From Amphirosellinia nigrospora (taxonomy: Eukaryota; Ascomycota; Sordariomycetes; Xylariales; Xylariaceae), in contig SCHM01000004.1 in NCBI GenBank assembly GCA_004123355.1, positions 2,636,316-2,700,315 on the forward strand: a DNA stretch of 64,000 nucleotides. The letters are read 5' to 3'. The first letter of the stretch is position 1. Every line of letters starts with the position of its first letter. The notes below the pieces were generated by a model, which saw nothing but the letters and a program-made list of their open reading frames with translations, was not told where the DNA came from and did not search any database. Below, piece by piece: positions 36,198 to 49,938 of this stretch. A program made the position numbers and the translations under genes.

Positions 36198-37983
36198 ATG
36201 GGGAACGCCATAGGTGAGATGAGAAGACCAAATCCAAAATAAAACTAGCAATAATCAGCTAACCTCCCCTTCTAGACACTCTGTTATCTCTGTCCATTCC
36301 GGCTCTGGTCTTAATACATCTGATTGTGGCCCCTTACACCAAGGTCGAAGAGTCTTTCAACATCCAAGCGACTCACGACATCTTAGCCTACGGCACACCA
36401 ACGAAGAATGTGTATGAGCGTCTATCATCCCGTTATGACCATTTCGACTTCCCAGGAGCCGTGCCGAGGACATTCATCGGCCCCGTCTTCCTGGCCGGGA
36501 TAAGCCAGCCCTTGGTCGCTCTAATCGGGTTTCAGCATGCGCAACTCATCGTGAGAGGCCTTCTGGGCCTGATTAATTCAACCGCGCTGTTGATCTTTAA
36601 ACACAACATCGAGAGGTCTTTTGGAACGTCAACGGCGAGATGGTTTGTTCTACTCCAAGCGAGCCAGTTCCATATCCTATTCTACGCATCCCGGCCACTC
36701 CCAAACATGTTTGCGTTCCCTCTCAGTATGTATCTTAAGGACCTACTCGTGTAGCATCAATAGACTAACTTGCGATAGCAACTCTGGCATTCTCACAGCT
36801 TATACCACACCCTGACCCGAGGAAGCAAGGCATACGCTACAAAGTAGCTATCGCGCTCTTGACCATTGCCACGGCCATTTTCAGGTCCGAGCTAGCCATT
36901 CTTATGGCAACCGTTGCTCTCTACGGCTTGCTGGTACCTCACATCTCCCTGGCCCAAATCATTAAACCTTTCCTCGCCTTCTTTGCCATCGCTATCCTCT
37001 TATCGGTCCCCATCGACTCTTACTTCTGGCAGAAACCGCTGTGGCCCGAGCTCTGGGGTTTCTACTACAACGCCGTGTTGGGCTCCTCCTCGGACTGGGG
37101 CGTCTCGCCCTGGCACTGGTTTTTACGTCCGCGCTGCCCAAGATCTTGAACAGTTCGATAGTTCTCTTCCCGATAGCGCTGTGGAGCCCGGGGACGGCGA
37201 AGCAGGCGCGTGGCCTGGCGGTGCCTAGTTTGCTCTTTGTAGCCATTTACTCTCTCCAGCCACACAAGGAGGCGCGCTTCATCTTCTACGTCGCGCCCCC
37301 TCTCACGGCAGCCGCGGCCCTTGGCGCCAACTACGTATTTTCTCGGCGGACCAAGTCGTTTCTAATCCAACAGGCCTCACTAGTCATAGTAACAACTACT
37401 CTGACGTTTTTCGCCATCAGCTCTGCCATGCTCATCGTCTCATCTCTCAATTACCCCGGCGGCGAAGCGCTCTCGGCGCTCAAGGGTCTTGTTACAGCGT
37501 CAGCTTCGTCGTCGACGCTCGATATCCAGACCGCTTCTGTGCACATGGACGTCTACTCCTGCATGACGGGCGTGACGCTCTTCGGACAGCACTCCCGCTG
37601 GCCCGAGTCCGACACCCCCACGGCGCCGTGTCCTTCACCTTCGACAAGACCGAGGACGAGGCCACGTTGCGGAACCCGCTGTTCTGGGAAAAGTTCGACT
37701 ACGTGCTCGCCGAGGACCCGGCGAAACCCCTCGGCTCGTGGGAGACGATCGGCGTCGTGGAGGGGTTCGCGGGGATCGAGATCCTAAAGCCCGCCTCGGA
37801 CGCCTCGGGCGGTATCGAGAGCGGGAGGGACCGAGTCTTTGGACGGGGTGCGATTTTGGAGAGGGTTAGGGATATGGTTAGAGATCATACGGGCGGTTGG
37901 TGGATTGGTCCCCGCTTGGAGCTCGGGTGCATATTATGAGGAAAATTAGGGATGGGGAGGCGAGGAGGGCTGTTGCGGCTTGA
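36198..37983 (+). CDS. ALG12: ALG12 dolichyl-P-Man:Man7GlcNAc2-PP-Dol alpha-1,6-mannosyltransferase
   Basis: This ER multi-span GT22 family enzyme adds the eighth mannose to the lipid-linked oligosaccharide for N-glycosylation. Exon 1 (36198-36213) is only 16 nt (MGNAI). Exon 2 (36276-36725) carries the family signature TKVEESFNIQATHD, then DFPGAVPRTFIGP. Exon 3 (36779-37983) carries IFRSELAILMATV, PIDSYFW, LWPELWGFYYNAVLGSSSDW, GVSPWHWF, and the HKEARFIFYVAPP block, followed by the luminal C-terminal part (VDVYSCMTGVT-like, WEKFDYVLAEDP) and the end MRKIRDGEARRAVAA. Three one-base slips occur in runs: TTTTT 37120-37124, CCCCC 37615-37619 and GG 37918-37919. Length about 545 residues, normal for the family. 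Confidence 0.93.
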
Positions 37984-40900
37984 TGTTAGTTGTATGTCGC
38001 TTTTTTACGTGTGATGTGGTTGTAGTTTTATGTATATCAAGCGTTCATTTTCGAGACGAGGTTTGCATTGAGTTGCTGTGAGAAGTGTGTGTAGCGTATG
38101 AAAGTTTGTGCAACAAGTTACTGGCCGGTGACCTTAAGAGAACCTAGAAATCTACATGCGTAGATGTTGTAAGCCTACCTCTTACTTAAGTATGTAGTGC
38201 TCGGTTACGGCGACTATATCTTATTAGGTGTCGACCTAGGGGTATATTTTATGGTCAGATCGTTATATGATGCTTAAGAAGTAGAGACTAAGAATGCAGT
38301 GCAGCACGTCCCCAGCCCTCCATTTCGAGCCTCATACCCAATGAAACTGTAGGGCGCCAGGGGGTTATTTTAGGAGGATTACAGCCCGTTACCTGTTGCC
38401 AAACGGTCAAAATGTCACATTTTAACCTAGATAGAGTGGACTTGTTACGTTTCCAACGTGATTGCTACTATTATAGCGAAAAATGAAGATTTGCTACTGT
38501 TCCACTCCACACAGAATTAGGTAGGTAGTGTTTATTGTACTGAATCTACAAATGTGAATTCTAGTAGGTAGTCTGCCTACTAGAATCCTTAACACACCCT
38601 TGGCGCGCTACGGAAACTATACAGCTTCCCCAACGAAGTATTGTATTGAGTAAAAGCCTCACTTTAGCCACGAGATATAGGCTGCCATCTGTCACTCGTA
38701 ATCGACAACCTAGACGCAGTTATTTTATCCTTGAAGATAGGTAGTAAGACACTAAATGATAGAATCTGTGTGTTTTTCTTCACCGCCAAACATTGCCTAA
38801 CAGCGAAGATTTCTGCCCACCCGCTACACATACACTACTACACTGCAGGCTCTGCCCAAACGTCGCAGTATTGCCTCCGACTTACTCTAAGTAGCTTTTC
38901 GGGCCAGGAGCTAATTCATCCTTACAAATTTAAAGTGACCTCTGTTGCTACTGAGCGCTAGATACATAGAGCTCACCACCAAACCCCCTTTTATCATACA
39001 ATATCAGAATGATCGGATAGAAATGGCACCCTAAGCTGACGTCGGGGGCCAGGAAGGACCATGTTACATCACGTGGAGGCGGGCATCAAAACGTCGGGGG
39101 CTAAGGTGGTGTCGCCATGCACGTCGATTTCCAAATGGGCTTTCCCGGTTGGGGGCCGGTTGGTCTATAGGCAGGCTGTTGGATCGAGCCTTATAGCCTT
39201 GCTTATATGGTAGGTAAGTTACGTTACTTCGCCATTTAGACTGTTCTCGGCTCCGTAGCCGAGAATATGCACTAACATGTAAGCAGGAGTGGGTAAAGGG
39301 TGTACCATTCTTCGTGTTGTAGTATAAGCTGCTGATAGTCTGGGGCGGTGTGGTATTTTTATATACGTTGTTACGAGGCAGAGAGCTCGTTATGTAAGTG
39401 AGACGCTTCTTCGGTTTCCGTGATTCCCTTCGGCAATCTTTAACTTGCTGTAATGGAAGGGAACAGGTAACAGCTAATAGCATGACCAATAAAATACAAT
39501 TGGTTGTATTCCAGGCGAGATTTCTCCGGAATGTATTTCTTGGGCATACAATCATTCTATGATAATGAAAGACCATCCCGCCAACGTGGGTAGTACAATA
39601 GAATCTATATTCGAGGCCTCCCAACCCACAACGTTCCGTGTTCTTGAGGTATCATCCCGGATATCTAGATATAGTCTAAACCATATTCAACGACCTTGGC
39701 GCCACTACTTCCGTATTTGGTAATATGATTCAAGACACTGACTATAAAAAGTGGAAGAGCCCCACCGACCTAAGATAAACGTGGAGAACACTGCAGGGGG
39801 TGGGGCAGGGGTTTAGGCGCCTCTAGTGTGCAAGGTAGAGCTGAACCCCTGATGGATGGGCTTTTTTTTAATACCAACAACTGCAATGGAGATCAGGCGA
39901 GTGTGAGACTCCGCGAGCCTTTCACGTTTACTTATAACCTATAACTGAATCGAGATTCCGCCTCTTGTGGGAACTGTCGGGAATGTCTAGTACCTAGACT
40001 TGCTGTCCTAGATTAAGTGTTCCACTGTTCGATCTCTGGTCAAAGCCCGATGATGTCGGCGCTACCACATCTTCCATCGTATTCACATGCCCGTGTACGT
40101 ATTTCTGGATGTCAGTATTCGAAAATTTGGATTTACGAGGAAGCAGATGGGTACGTCGGGCCATGTACCAACAGCGAGCTAAGTTCTGTTGTAAATCCGA
40201 AACCCGTTTCGCTTAGGCCCCAGCTTTTTCTGGTTCCGGGTCTACCTAGTAATTAATGCTTTGCTATACTAAAATTGTTCGCTGCTTAATGGGTGACGCA
40301 TGCCTCGATAGGTACTACTTCTTTAGTTGTTGATATAGACGGCTATCAGAAGCTTAAGCTTAATCTTACTACCTAAAGCATATGCTTAAAAAGTGCCCAA
40401 ATTAGACATTACTGCATGCGACGCCATGTCTCTGCTGTGCAGCAAGTACTCTTGGTGTCCGGTGTGGAGCGTTGATGTTCGTTCATGGACAATGGACATG
40501 GGAGCCCGGGAGCCTTGCTGTCAGTACATACACTACACTACATTACACGAGTTTACTTGGGTTCTTACAGCCACCGCGACTAACGGCCGTTGGGCATAAC
40601 TCAAGCCACTAATGGCTGGGCTTGCAGATATCCATGACCTCCTCCGGCCTTTATGCTACCATGTTATAGCTGTCGTAAGTCGGCTATAGCTTACTTATAG
40701 GTACCTAATGACAAGCCATGTGGCATGCACTTCAATGTCTATAGGTACTAAAATATTTCGATTTTGCGCAGCTTTTCAATGTTCATCAATCCCAGTCTAA
40801 AATTTTGATTGCTGTCATAACTATTAGTATGACCCGAACAATCTCGCTAAGATTTGTTGTTTTACCTGAACAGTGAAAGGCGTGTGTAGATCAGTACGGG

Positions 40901-41446
40901 AAATACAGGAGAATCCTTACTAAACTCTACCCAATCTAGCTTAAAACTTCGCTATCTCTTGAGACAGAAACACCGGCGCACGTCCCGCACCCACTCCAAA
41001 GCCCACCCAAGCGCCCCTACCTACCTACCCTTTACTACAGCACCACTTTCGCCGGCCCATGTCCCATCTACAACGTATCTCTATCTGGCCCGAGATACGA
41101 TGTCAACACTGCATTTGTGCTTGATCATTCCCTGAACCACAGCAACGACGGAACACAATTTAGACGCGCGATCCCCGACCTTGCAAATAAACAACATCTT
41201 GCCCATTGCAATTGACTCGAATCGGCCAAAGCAAATAGCCCCTCCACCATCGCCCCTGGCTTCTTGGCGAATTTGGTGTTGTAGGCGGGGAGGGCACCCG
41301 GATCACGAGGACAGCAAACAACACACAGGTTTTTGCTCCCTCGCTCCGCACAGCACCAGATCACTCGTCCCTGACGCGCCGAGACTCCCTCGTATGCATA
41401 CACGTTGCTGCTAGTCGCTGCATGCGCTCCCATCCTACAGCAGACT
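37984..41446. other. Intergenic, 3.5 kb
   Basis: No supported gene. A 186-codon frame on the minus strand (39064-39624) contains one hydrophobic stretch (CILLVMLLAVTCSLPL) but no homology signal, and a frame of this size is expected about once by chance in such a window. The last 400 bases are C-rich leader sequence with ACCTACCTACC tracts. Confidence 0.5.
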
Positions 41447-44400
41447 ATGGAACACGACCTGTCCCCCGCCGACGGCGGTCGCTCCTCGCGGCGAGACCGC
41501 CTCATGGGCAAGCTCTTTAAGCCGAAAGACAAGAAGTTGACGAGCGAGGAGAGCGCAAACGAGATCTCCGACTTCCTGGGCACTTCAGACAGACTACAGG
41601 TCACTCATCCTCCCCCAAGACCACCTCCATTCCAGAACGCCGGCCTCCCGACACTGGCCATCGACACGTCCCAGGCAAGCCGCTTCACCAAAGCTGCCAA
41701 GTATGCCGCCGACTCTTCCCAACAGAGTCTTCCGTTTCGCGCACAGTCACACAGCCCACCGCGTCCACGGAGACACAAGGGGTTGACCGTACGCTTTGCC
41801 GATACGTACCCCGACATTATTGGTGAGGGAGGCGACGAATGTGAGACAGCTGTAGCCGAGATTGGTCGAAGAAAACGAGCGAAATCCGCTCCTATTGAGG
41901 CGTCTGCTCCTCCGACCAAGCAGGCAGTGTATATGGAAGGCAGGGAGGCACCTCGAGAGGAGATACGAAGGGGAATGATGACTTCGTACCTGCTCCCATT
42001 CGGCGAACACAGACGGGTTCTCTCAGAGATCAGATGCCAGCCGTACTAATTCTGTGGCTTCCTCGCGTACTCCTCCCGAGCCACCAAAACCAAGAGGTAT
42101 TCCTGCCGGGGAACCTGCCCCCTCGCGTTTCCTCGATACAAGCAGCCGAAAGGATGAGGACCGTCGTTCATTCATTGAAACCCACCAACAGGAGCAGAGG
42201 AGAGCTGAGGCGATGGCATTGACCGAAGCCATACGGTCTGCAAGCGGCAGTGCCCATCCCGATTGGACGATCACGTCTCGTCTCCTGAATCTGGCCACGG
42301 GTCGTCCCCTCAACAACGCCGGCAGCAGTATTCCGCAAGACCATCACAGGACCCACCCTCTCCCGTCGCCAGTGAAAAGCCCTCTCGGTCTCCTATACCT
42401 CCTTCATTGGCAGAATCCGTTTCCTCCATGTTACGAACACAATCTACGAGATCTCCCCTGACCCCCCTGAAAGAAATCCAGCTAGAAAGTCACCTCTCCC
42501 CGCGAAAACACTGGACAAGAGTCCATAGAACCGCCTTCCGCGAAGTCATCCTTACCGCCTATAGTAACAGCCCAACTTCCAGACTTTAATAGCGCGTCAT
42601 CTCAATCCCAAAGAATGTCTCCTGATGAGCTGAGGATCGTCACCAATAATTCTAATGACAGCCCCCCTCGGCATATTTGAGTTCTGTGCACTCTACATCT
42701 GACTTGTCTTTCAAATCGACCCCCATTACTCAGAATCCTGCATCGCGTGGATTTGGTTCAGTGGAAAGAACGAAATCTCTACACGATGTCGTATTAGCAG
42801 CTGGAGATGACGCGTTTGAGACCTTCATTGCTCGCACGAAACACTTGTACGAGCTGTTTCGTTTATATGCTGAGCAGCAAAGGCCGCTGGATACTGCTCG
42901 ACCGGAAGATGTTAGCCGGGCAGCTGTCTGGTGGTTCTTAAAGGGCAGGACGTCTCTAGAAAATGTTATTAGAAATCGTCCAAAGGACCCAGAAGAAACG
43001 CGCCATTTAATCGCCCGCTACCAAGCATATACGGACTTAGCCAAGGGTTATTGGTTGACCGAGGTCGCCCTCCCAGAAATTGCGGAGGGAAAGTATAGCC
43101 CGGTTGGCGGAGAGTTAGGAGATATAAGACAAGTCTTACAGTCCAATTTGCGTAAGCTGGCAATTTCGATGAAGAGAAATGGTTTCCTACCGCCGGACGA
43201 GCCTTTTCTTCCGCAGACTATGGATAAGTCTATCTGGATAGAATACCCATCCCTCAGCCAGGATATCATTGCGTTGCTTAACGGGAGATGGGATCCATGT
43301 TGACTGCCGCACAACAACCTACTCGTTCAATGGAATCGCTGGATGCATTACCTATTGGCGATACAAACAAGTACTTTATGTATACAAGAGTTCCTGTAGA
43401 CGTCTATCTCATGGAACAAGGCATCGAGTCCGCGCAGACGTATTTTCCTTGCATGCTCTCTGTAGTTCGGTCACCCGAGGAACCGAATCTCAACTTCGTT
43501 GTCGCAAGCCAGAACGGAAGTGTGTCTTTACGAATTCAATCCGACAAGAAAGCTGGCCCCAGCTGGTACAATGTCAAATGGAGGCCAGAAGCTTCCTCGA
43601 TCGAAATCAAGTTACCAAGAGGCTTTCTACTAGCAGTCCAATGCACCCAACAGGATTTTAACGTATTATGGGGCATCTTTGACTTTAGCAACAAGGTACA
43701 GGGCTATCTCTATCCACGGCAAGACGAGGTGGTTGCGTGCACTATGATGTTGCGAGGGTTTCATTATTTCGACGCCAATCCCCAAGGCAGAACATTCCCA
43801 AAGAAGCTGTTGGCCAATGTCAAGTAGCTCTCTTCGAGAAAACTTTGAAAGAAAATAGCCCCACGGGACCGCGAACGTTCCATCGTGGTTTCCGACTTGC
43901 TGTGGTAACTGGTTCGAGAACTCGAACTTTGAGTGGAGTCTCTCACGCGTTCGCACCACAACTCCCCATCCACTTCGCCATGCTGCGCGGCGAACAACGA
44001 GCACCTATGCTGCAGCTGGAATTCAACGACGGTAAAAACCGAGGTCGTATGGTCATGTCATTTTCGGATGAGAAAGAGCGGAGAAAGTGCTGAGATTAAT
44101 CAGTGGAAGTTATGTTCACCATGACGAGGAACTTGTGGCGGATGTACCGCTAGAGGGCATGGGCATATCGGAAGGACTGGCGGATATCAAAGGCGGATTT
44201 GCCGCGACTCAAGGATTACCATGGCAGCGAGCCCGCATCGTCAATGATCGATATGCTGGGGAGACTCCACAGACAGTACTAGCGGAGAAACTGAGGATTG
44301 AGATCGACTCTGTCGATAAGACTGGTGTTGGTATTGTGAGCACCATCACAGATCGTGTGAATGTTGCGCCTGGGGAGCTGAAGTTAAGGCTCGGCACCAA

Positions 44401-45114
44401 GGATATCCTCACCCTACAGGTTTTGCGACAGCCGCAGCTTGACCTGACGATTTCTCTTCTCGAAACCAGCGTACCAAAAGAATCGGTTCGCGATTTTGCT
44501 AGTCTCCAGAAATCCATCCAGAGTACTTCAACCGTGCGAACTTACCGCTTCCTAGTTTCAAGGATTTGCATGCCTTCCAACAGGGACTCACCGGGTATTC
44601 GGTTCTTTTTGACGGGATAGCTGCAAGTCTCAACATCTCGCGAAGAATGATGGTGGTTCCTATCCACAAAAATGGGAAGCTGGCACAACTAGAATCCAGG
44701 TAGTACAACAGGAAAGACGGTTCAGCTGCTCGCCTTCTTCGAAGACTGGCACCATGGCCAGTGCATGGGATTTGTGCTGAAGGGTACCGACGTATTCGAA
44801 TGTTTCAGCCGAGGTAGCAAAGCCGGGCTAAAGCTCGCAGACGCCAAATTCCACTTCCGAAGGTCCCGGCCGATGGTTCCTCCAAAACAGACGATATGGC
44901 CTTCTTGTGCTGGATATGCCTTTTGCTGGAGACACGATGATATTACTATTCTATTTGATGATGGTCACGGTAAGTCGCGTTTCCCCGAAAGTACAAGCAT
45001 ATTCGGATGAACTAACGGAGAGTTACGTAAACGGGATCGTCTTTGCTCCGTGTTGCCGGCCCAGTCAAAGGGTCGCGGCTTAGTAAAGTTAAGTGAGGTG
45101 CTAGCGATTATATG
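41447..45114 (+). CDS. Large conserved fungal protein of unknown function
   Basis: An almost uninterrupted coding region of about 1150 residues starts with MEHDLSPADGGRSSRRDRLM and GKLFKPKDKK. The first 400 residues are polar, rich in Ser/Pro and probably disordered. A folded part then begins near 42740 (SVERTKSLHDVVLAAGDDAF, LFRLYAEQQRPL, AVWWFLKGRTSLENVI) and continues with MYTRVPVDVYLMEQGIESA, FNVLWGIFDFSNKVQGYLYP, PIHFAMLRGEQRAPMLQLEF, GRMVMSFSDEKERRKLLRLI and LLAFFEDWHHGQCMGFVLKG. I recognise it only as a conserved Pezizomycotina protein without assigned function; the LEFND..MVMSFSDEKERRKLL stretch could be a PH-like element, which is a guess. The last intron begins with GTAAGT at about 44971 and the final exon and stop are uncertain. 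At least eight single-base slips break the frame, in line with neighbouring genes. Confidence 0.7.
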
Positions 45115-46975
45115 ACGATACGAGAATATGACTGGATGCAAGGGTTTATTGGATTGCATTCAAGACATCAATAGACGTTTAAACAGGCCACGATACCAAA
45201 AGTCATGCGATGAATAACCGTTGGCGAACAACAGACTTTAGTATGTGAAGACGAGAAGGGTCTTTGGCATAGATATAGGAAGCCACTCTAAGTGGATAGA
45301 GACTAGGTCGATTCGGGCCGAGTGCTGGGTGATGACGCCCATGTTCGGGCCTAGATGATACCGAGTGCGTGTTGAAGCACACTATAAGATAAACTTACCA
45401 AAGGGGAGACCTATTGGTGATGGTGTTGGAATACAATGGATGACTACTCATCCCTGTTGGAATACGTATAGCTATATGATGAATGAACGGCGCAAGCAGG
45501 TTGAACAAATCCGTCAAGTTGGCGTGTGATTGGATCTGCCTGATGCGGTGAGAGCTGTGTGTGTGTCTAAGACTTGCTTTGCTTGTGAATACATATTTTG
45601 TGAGTTTGGGGCTGTCGTCAGGCGTGTATCCCAGTCATAACTATTGTGTGTTTGCTTGAAGACAAATTATGGATGGTCGATGAACTGGGGGGCCGGGGTT
45701 AAGAAAATCTTAGATACATACACCGTTTCTCTGTCGCCTAGAAATACATTTATACTATAATTTAGGATGAAGGAATCATGTTGCCTGGAAGTGTTAGGTA
45801 TATATGTATCAATTGATCCGATTTTAGTAGCTTCGTAGACTAGCGCCACGATATTGATCTATTGGTTCTCCTCACTTTAAGCCCTTTGCTATAAGCCTTC
45901 GCAGATGCAAGTCAGGTCACAGCTGGGCGAGCTGTGACTGGGCTGCCTGTTTCCGCGTCTATGTGGAAATAGGTGATTTGAGCGAGATTCGGATGATGCC
46001 CAGGCAGTGAATAGGTTAGGTCTGCATAGATTCGCGGCGACCCCGCTATCAAGCACTTGTCATACATCCCTGCATGCATCATCGGGTACTTGCGTTTGAT
46101 TAAAAGTAGCACAATAGGGATAAAGAGCCATGCTTTACGTTTAGGCTTGAGTTACATGTCGACCAGTGCACTGTACCTCATACTTCTCAATATATATTGA
46201 TTATAAGGATAGGATTTGTCTGGCCACGCACCAGATTGTTAAACATATATAGAGATACGTACGTACCCAGGGTTGTCTTAACATACAAAGGGTTCATACC
46301 TAGTCAACAACGGCTACGTAGCCGTTCCAATGCAACGGGACCGGAGCAAAGCGATTAGGTATGGTAACTACCTGGTAGTTCACCCCCACTATCCTTCTCG
46401 CACCAAGTGGTGCTACTGACCAGGTAAGGTAGCTGAACTCTGGCGCGGGCGCGGCGCGGGACTCTTTTGGTGAGGTCATCGGCACCTACGCAATCGATAA
46501 AACACAGCCCACCTTGGCTGGTACTAATAAACCACCAGGCTGCTGTACCACTCCCTTCCAAAACAACCATAAACTCTCTATTAGCCAAGGGACATATAGT
46601 CCTACATAGGTATCAGGTCTGCTAGACAGGGGTTCACTCCGTTATTAGATTGCATATACAAAACCTACGTTTTTTAGCTGGGCAGTCTTCATACTCCCTT
46701 GCCAGTCCCGCCCTCTTGCCCTCGTTTTTGGATTTCAGGCCCTCCGTCGCCATCGATTCTCTCGCTACCACAGCATCGGCGCAGTGCGAAGCGCGGTACA
46801 GAAACCACCACAGCGACAATGCACGGAGGCAAGATCACGTCGGATTCACCCGTCGCCATAGGGCGCATTCCAGTGCTAGTATGGTCCTTGCCCGTTACCA
46901 TAACCCAACGTGGTCCTGCTGAGCCTGACTTTGTGACTTAGGTAACAAGTCGTCCGCTGACGGAGCTCCGGCGAG
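45115..46975. other. Intergenic, 1.9 kb
   Basis: No gene is recognised on either strand. Scattered frames of 60-80 codons are random in composition. The final part before 46976 is a C-rich leader. Confidence 0.5.
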
Positions 46976-48905
46976 ATGGACGACGACACGAGCGTCATGG
47001 AGCCTGATCAAGGAAACGGTCTGTCTGCTCGGCTATCCTGTCGCAAGACATACTGGAACCATCACATGCTAACACCCGTCCAGTCCTGACCCATATCATC
47101 TCCCAGCTTCGACCCGGTGCCGACCTTAGTCGCGTTGTGCTCCCAACCTTCATTCTTGAGCCGCGAAGCATGCTGGAACGAATAACTAAGTAAGAAAAAC
47201 CGGACCCGATAACGCGACAAGCTTTTGCTGAGTAAAACTAACTTGGGTTTTCTAATCGTAGTTTCATGTGCCATCCGGAGATGCTTCTCTCCATTCCCGA
47301 ACTAGAAGATCCGGTTGATCGCTTCGTTTCCGTCGTCAAGTTTTACTTGAGTGGCTGGCACATCAGGCCCCCGTAAGGCCCTTCCCCTGTCTATAACACT
47401 ATAGCTCTTTATGGCGTCTGCTGACTATGGAGTAATAGTGGCGTGAAGAAGCCCCTTAACCCTATTCTTGGAGAGGTGTACTCTTGTTATTGGACTTGCC
47501 GGACCAGACGCGCGCATACTACATATCAGAGCAGACCTCACATCATCCTCCCAAATCGAGCTACTTCTACATGGCCCCCGAACATATATCGCATAGATGG
47601 TACCTTGAAGCCTAGGAGTAGATTCCGGTAACTCGGCTGCCAGTTTGATGGAGGGTGTCGCTGTTCTAAGCCTGCTCAACCGGGACAGGACCGACAGAAA
47701 GGAGAGAGATAGTATGTTGCAAATGACCGCTTCAATCATGCTTTTTTCTCCTCCTCATAAACTAACGCCCCCGTCTAGTTGGTTAACGCAGCCCAACATG
47801 TACGCCCGAGGCATCTTGTTTGGAAATATGAAGTACGAGCTAGGTGACCATAGCGTAGTCCGTTGCCCCGAGTTAGGACTTGCGGCCGACATCGACTTCA
47901 AAACAAAAGGGTGGGTTAGTGGCACTTACAACGCGATAGGGGTGTCATCAGAGATGAGAAGACGAACGAGACATTATTCGAAATCTCAGGCCTGTGGAGC
48001 GAGAGATGTTCATCAAAGATCTAAGAGTAAGAAAATTGTTGCATGCCCTTTGTATCGGCACGCGAAACCCTGGCGCGCTAACTCTGCTTTAGAACGGCAA
48101 CAAGCAAATGTTCTTCGATGCTCGGAAATCAAAACCATCAAAGCCAAAAGTCAGGCCCATAGAAGAGCATCATGAGCACGAATCAAAGAAACTATGGCAG
48201 AAGACGGCACAGGCAGTCAAGGACAAGAACCACGAACTTGCTACCGAGGAGAAAACGAAGATCGAGGATAGACAACGAGAGGAAGCCTAAAAGAGCAGCG
48301 GCAGGTGTTGAATGGCATCCGCGACTTTTTAGACGGTGAGCCCGAGGTTGATGGCAATGACGAGGATATGGAGAAATTGGAGTGGATATCAACGCCAACG
48401 TGTAAGTTTGCTTGACCTGACGCTTAAATATGCTGACTTTGCGGGAGTGATGCGGAAACGCCTGAAAAACAGGCTGAACAGATGATGGCCATCTATCCTA
48501 TATTGGAGGGCCAGGTTGCTAATGAGCGAGTGATCCCCCCTCACCATGCACCCCCAAGCACGACCCGAGAGCCTGCTCCCGCGACTGCTTCTACTACTGA
48601 TTCTACTGCTGCGTCTGCCAAAAATGGCGGAGATTTGATCGATTTTGGTCAGAATGATGATCCACGCCATCAAAGACAGAGCCGCCACCGCGAAGGTTGA
48701 AAACCAACGCTCCTCTGCTGACATTACAACTCTGCTAGAATCAACCGGCCAGAAGGCTAACGGCCCTTTGATCGACTTTACTGGAGATTTGAAGAAAAAC
48801 CTACCTCCCTCGAAGGAGGCTAAGGTACCTCAAAGCATGAAACGGGCCGATACTGAGGAGAGTAATGATGCATTTTTCGACGCCAAGGATAACAGACACT
48901 TCTAA
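46976..48905 (+). CDS. Oxysterol-binding protein, Osh4/Kes1-type
   Basis: A cytosolic lipid-exchange protein that moves sterol and PI4P between membranes. Seven exons are traced: 46976-47018, 47084-47189, 47262-47372, 47439-47711, 47779-48026, 48093-48401 and 48448-48905. The N-terminal lid and core read [72 protein letters not shown], and then the OSBP signature with EQTSHHPP, which lies in a shifted frame around 47529-47552. Later blocks are [33 protein letters not shown] and [11 protein letters not shown], ending in a low-complexity tail ([22 protein letters not shown]). There is no PH or ankyrin domain, so it belongs to the short Osh class. The frame is broken roughly ten times by single bases, more densely than in neighbouring genes, so a decayed copy cannot be excluded. 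Confidence 0.85.
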
Positions 48906-49938
48906 ACCGATTGGAGGCGAAACAAGGCAACCATTCGATATAACAGCCGTGGACGGACATTGGACGACGAATCGGTCATGACTTCGAATCAACAAGTCGT
49001 CAGAGGAAAGATAGAGAGTATGAAAATGTGGAAGTCGAAATGGTTGAGCCGAGGTAACACAACTAGAAGCTTGACCCTTTAGTCAGTGGCCGCATCCTGA
49101 GTCGATTTGAAGAGCTATGCCTACACCTCAAGGGAGATGTTAAGGACGTGTAGGTTCCTAGCGCTTCTTGAGAGAGTAGATGGCGCTCGAGCATCGGTTA
49201 GCCACACTACTTACTCTGTGATGTGGTTGCGGAATAGGAGACGATGCTGTATATACCCATGTAGTGTGTTTAATATCATGCAAATTCCTTTACATCTTGT
49301 TTGTTCCGACGCTCAGCTTGATTAGCAGCGCGCACATGTCACAGAGAAAAGGGATCTACGTGCGTTCAATAAATGTGATGGACTAGTGATCCGACTTAGC
49401 TATAGTGAAGGGTCAGTCCAGCGTAGACTAACGCGTATGTTTAAGCAGTTTCGATTCACGGTAACAAGATCGCCTCATTCATGAAGGCTAGTGGCTACCT
49501 GCTTGCTCCATGAATGCTGGTGAATTAGAACATTTGCGTGTAAACCTCGCGGGGTATCAGTTTTATTGCTTCTCGCTTTTGTCCCATATATTACACGTGC
49601 GTTGGTTATTAGCATGCCGTCAACTCGTTATAATTCCGCCCATTGATCACTCGTCGGGGGTCCTTCAAAAGCCTTCCTTGTGACGAGGTTCCTAGTTGGC
49701 CTCGTCCACACCATGATTATAAAGTCTGGCTCGTAATCAGCCCAGCCACCTACTCTCGACGGTGGTTGGCTCGTTCCTCCAATTATACACCTCCGCGCCT
49801 CAGTAGTATTCCCAGATTGGTGTTAATCTTCCATCTGCCCGTGGCCACCGCCAGACGAAACTGTCTAGTTCCGCCGTCACGATGACTCCTCCTCGCCGTG
49901 CTGCTCCGGCCCATCTCCGCGCGATCAACCGCGTCCGA
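48906..49938. other. Intergenic; first part stays open in the OSBP frame
   Basis: After the TAA ending the oxysterol-binding gene, the same frame remains open to about 49081 with a coding-like composition (DWRRNKATIRYNSRGRTLDD, MTSNQQVVRGK). This may be an extension of the protein if the stop is an error, or 3' UTR. Nothing else is seen up to the end of the U2AF gene. Confidence 0.35.

Noticed and set aside
39064-39624. 186-codon frame on the minus strand
   Set aside because: It has no motif or splice context, and a frame of this size is expected about once by chance in 64 kb. Kept only as a remark in the gap entry.
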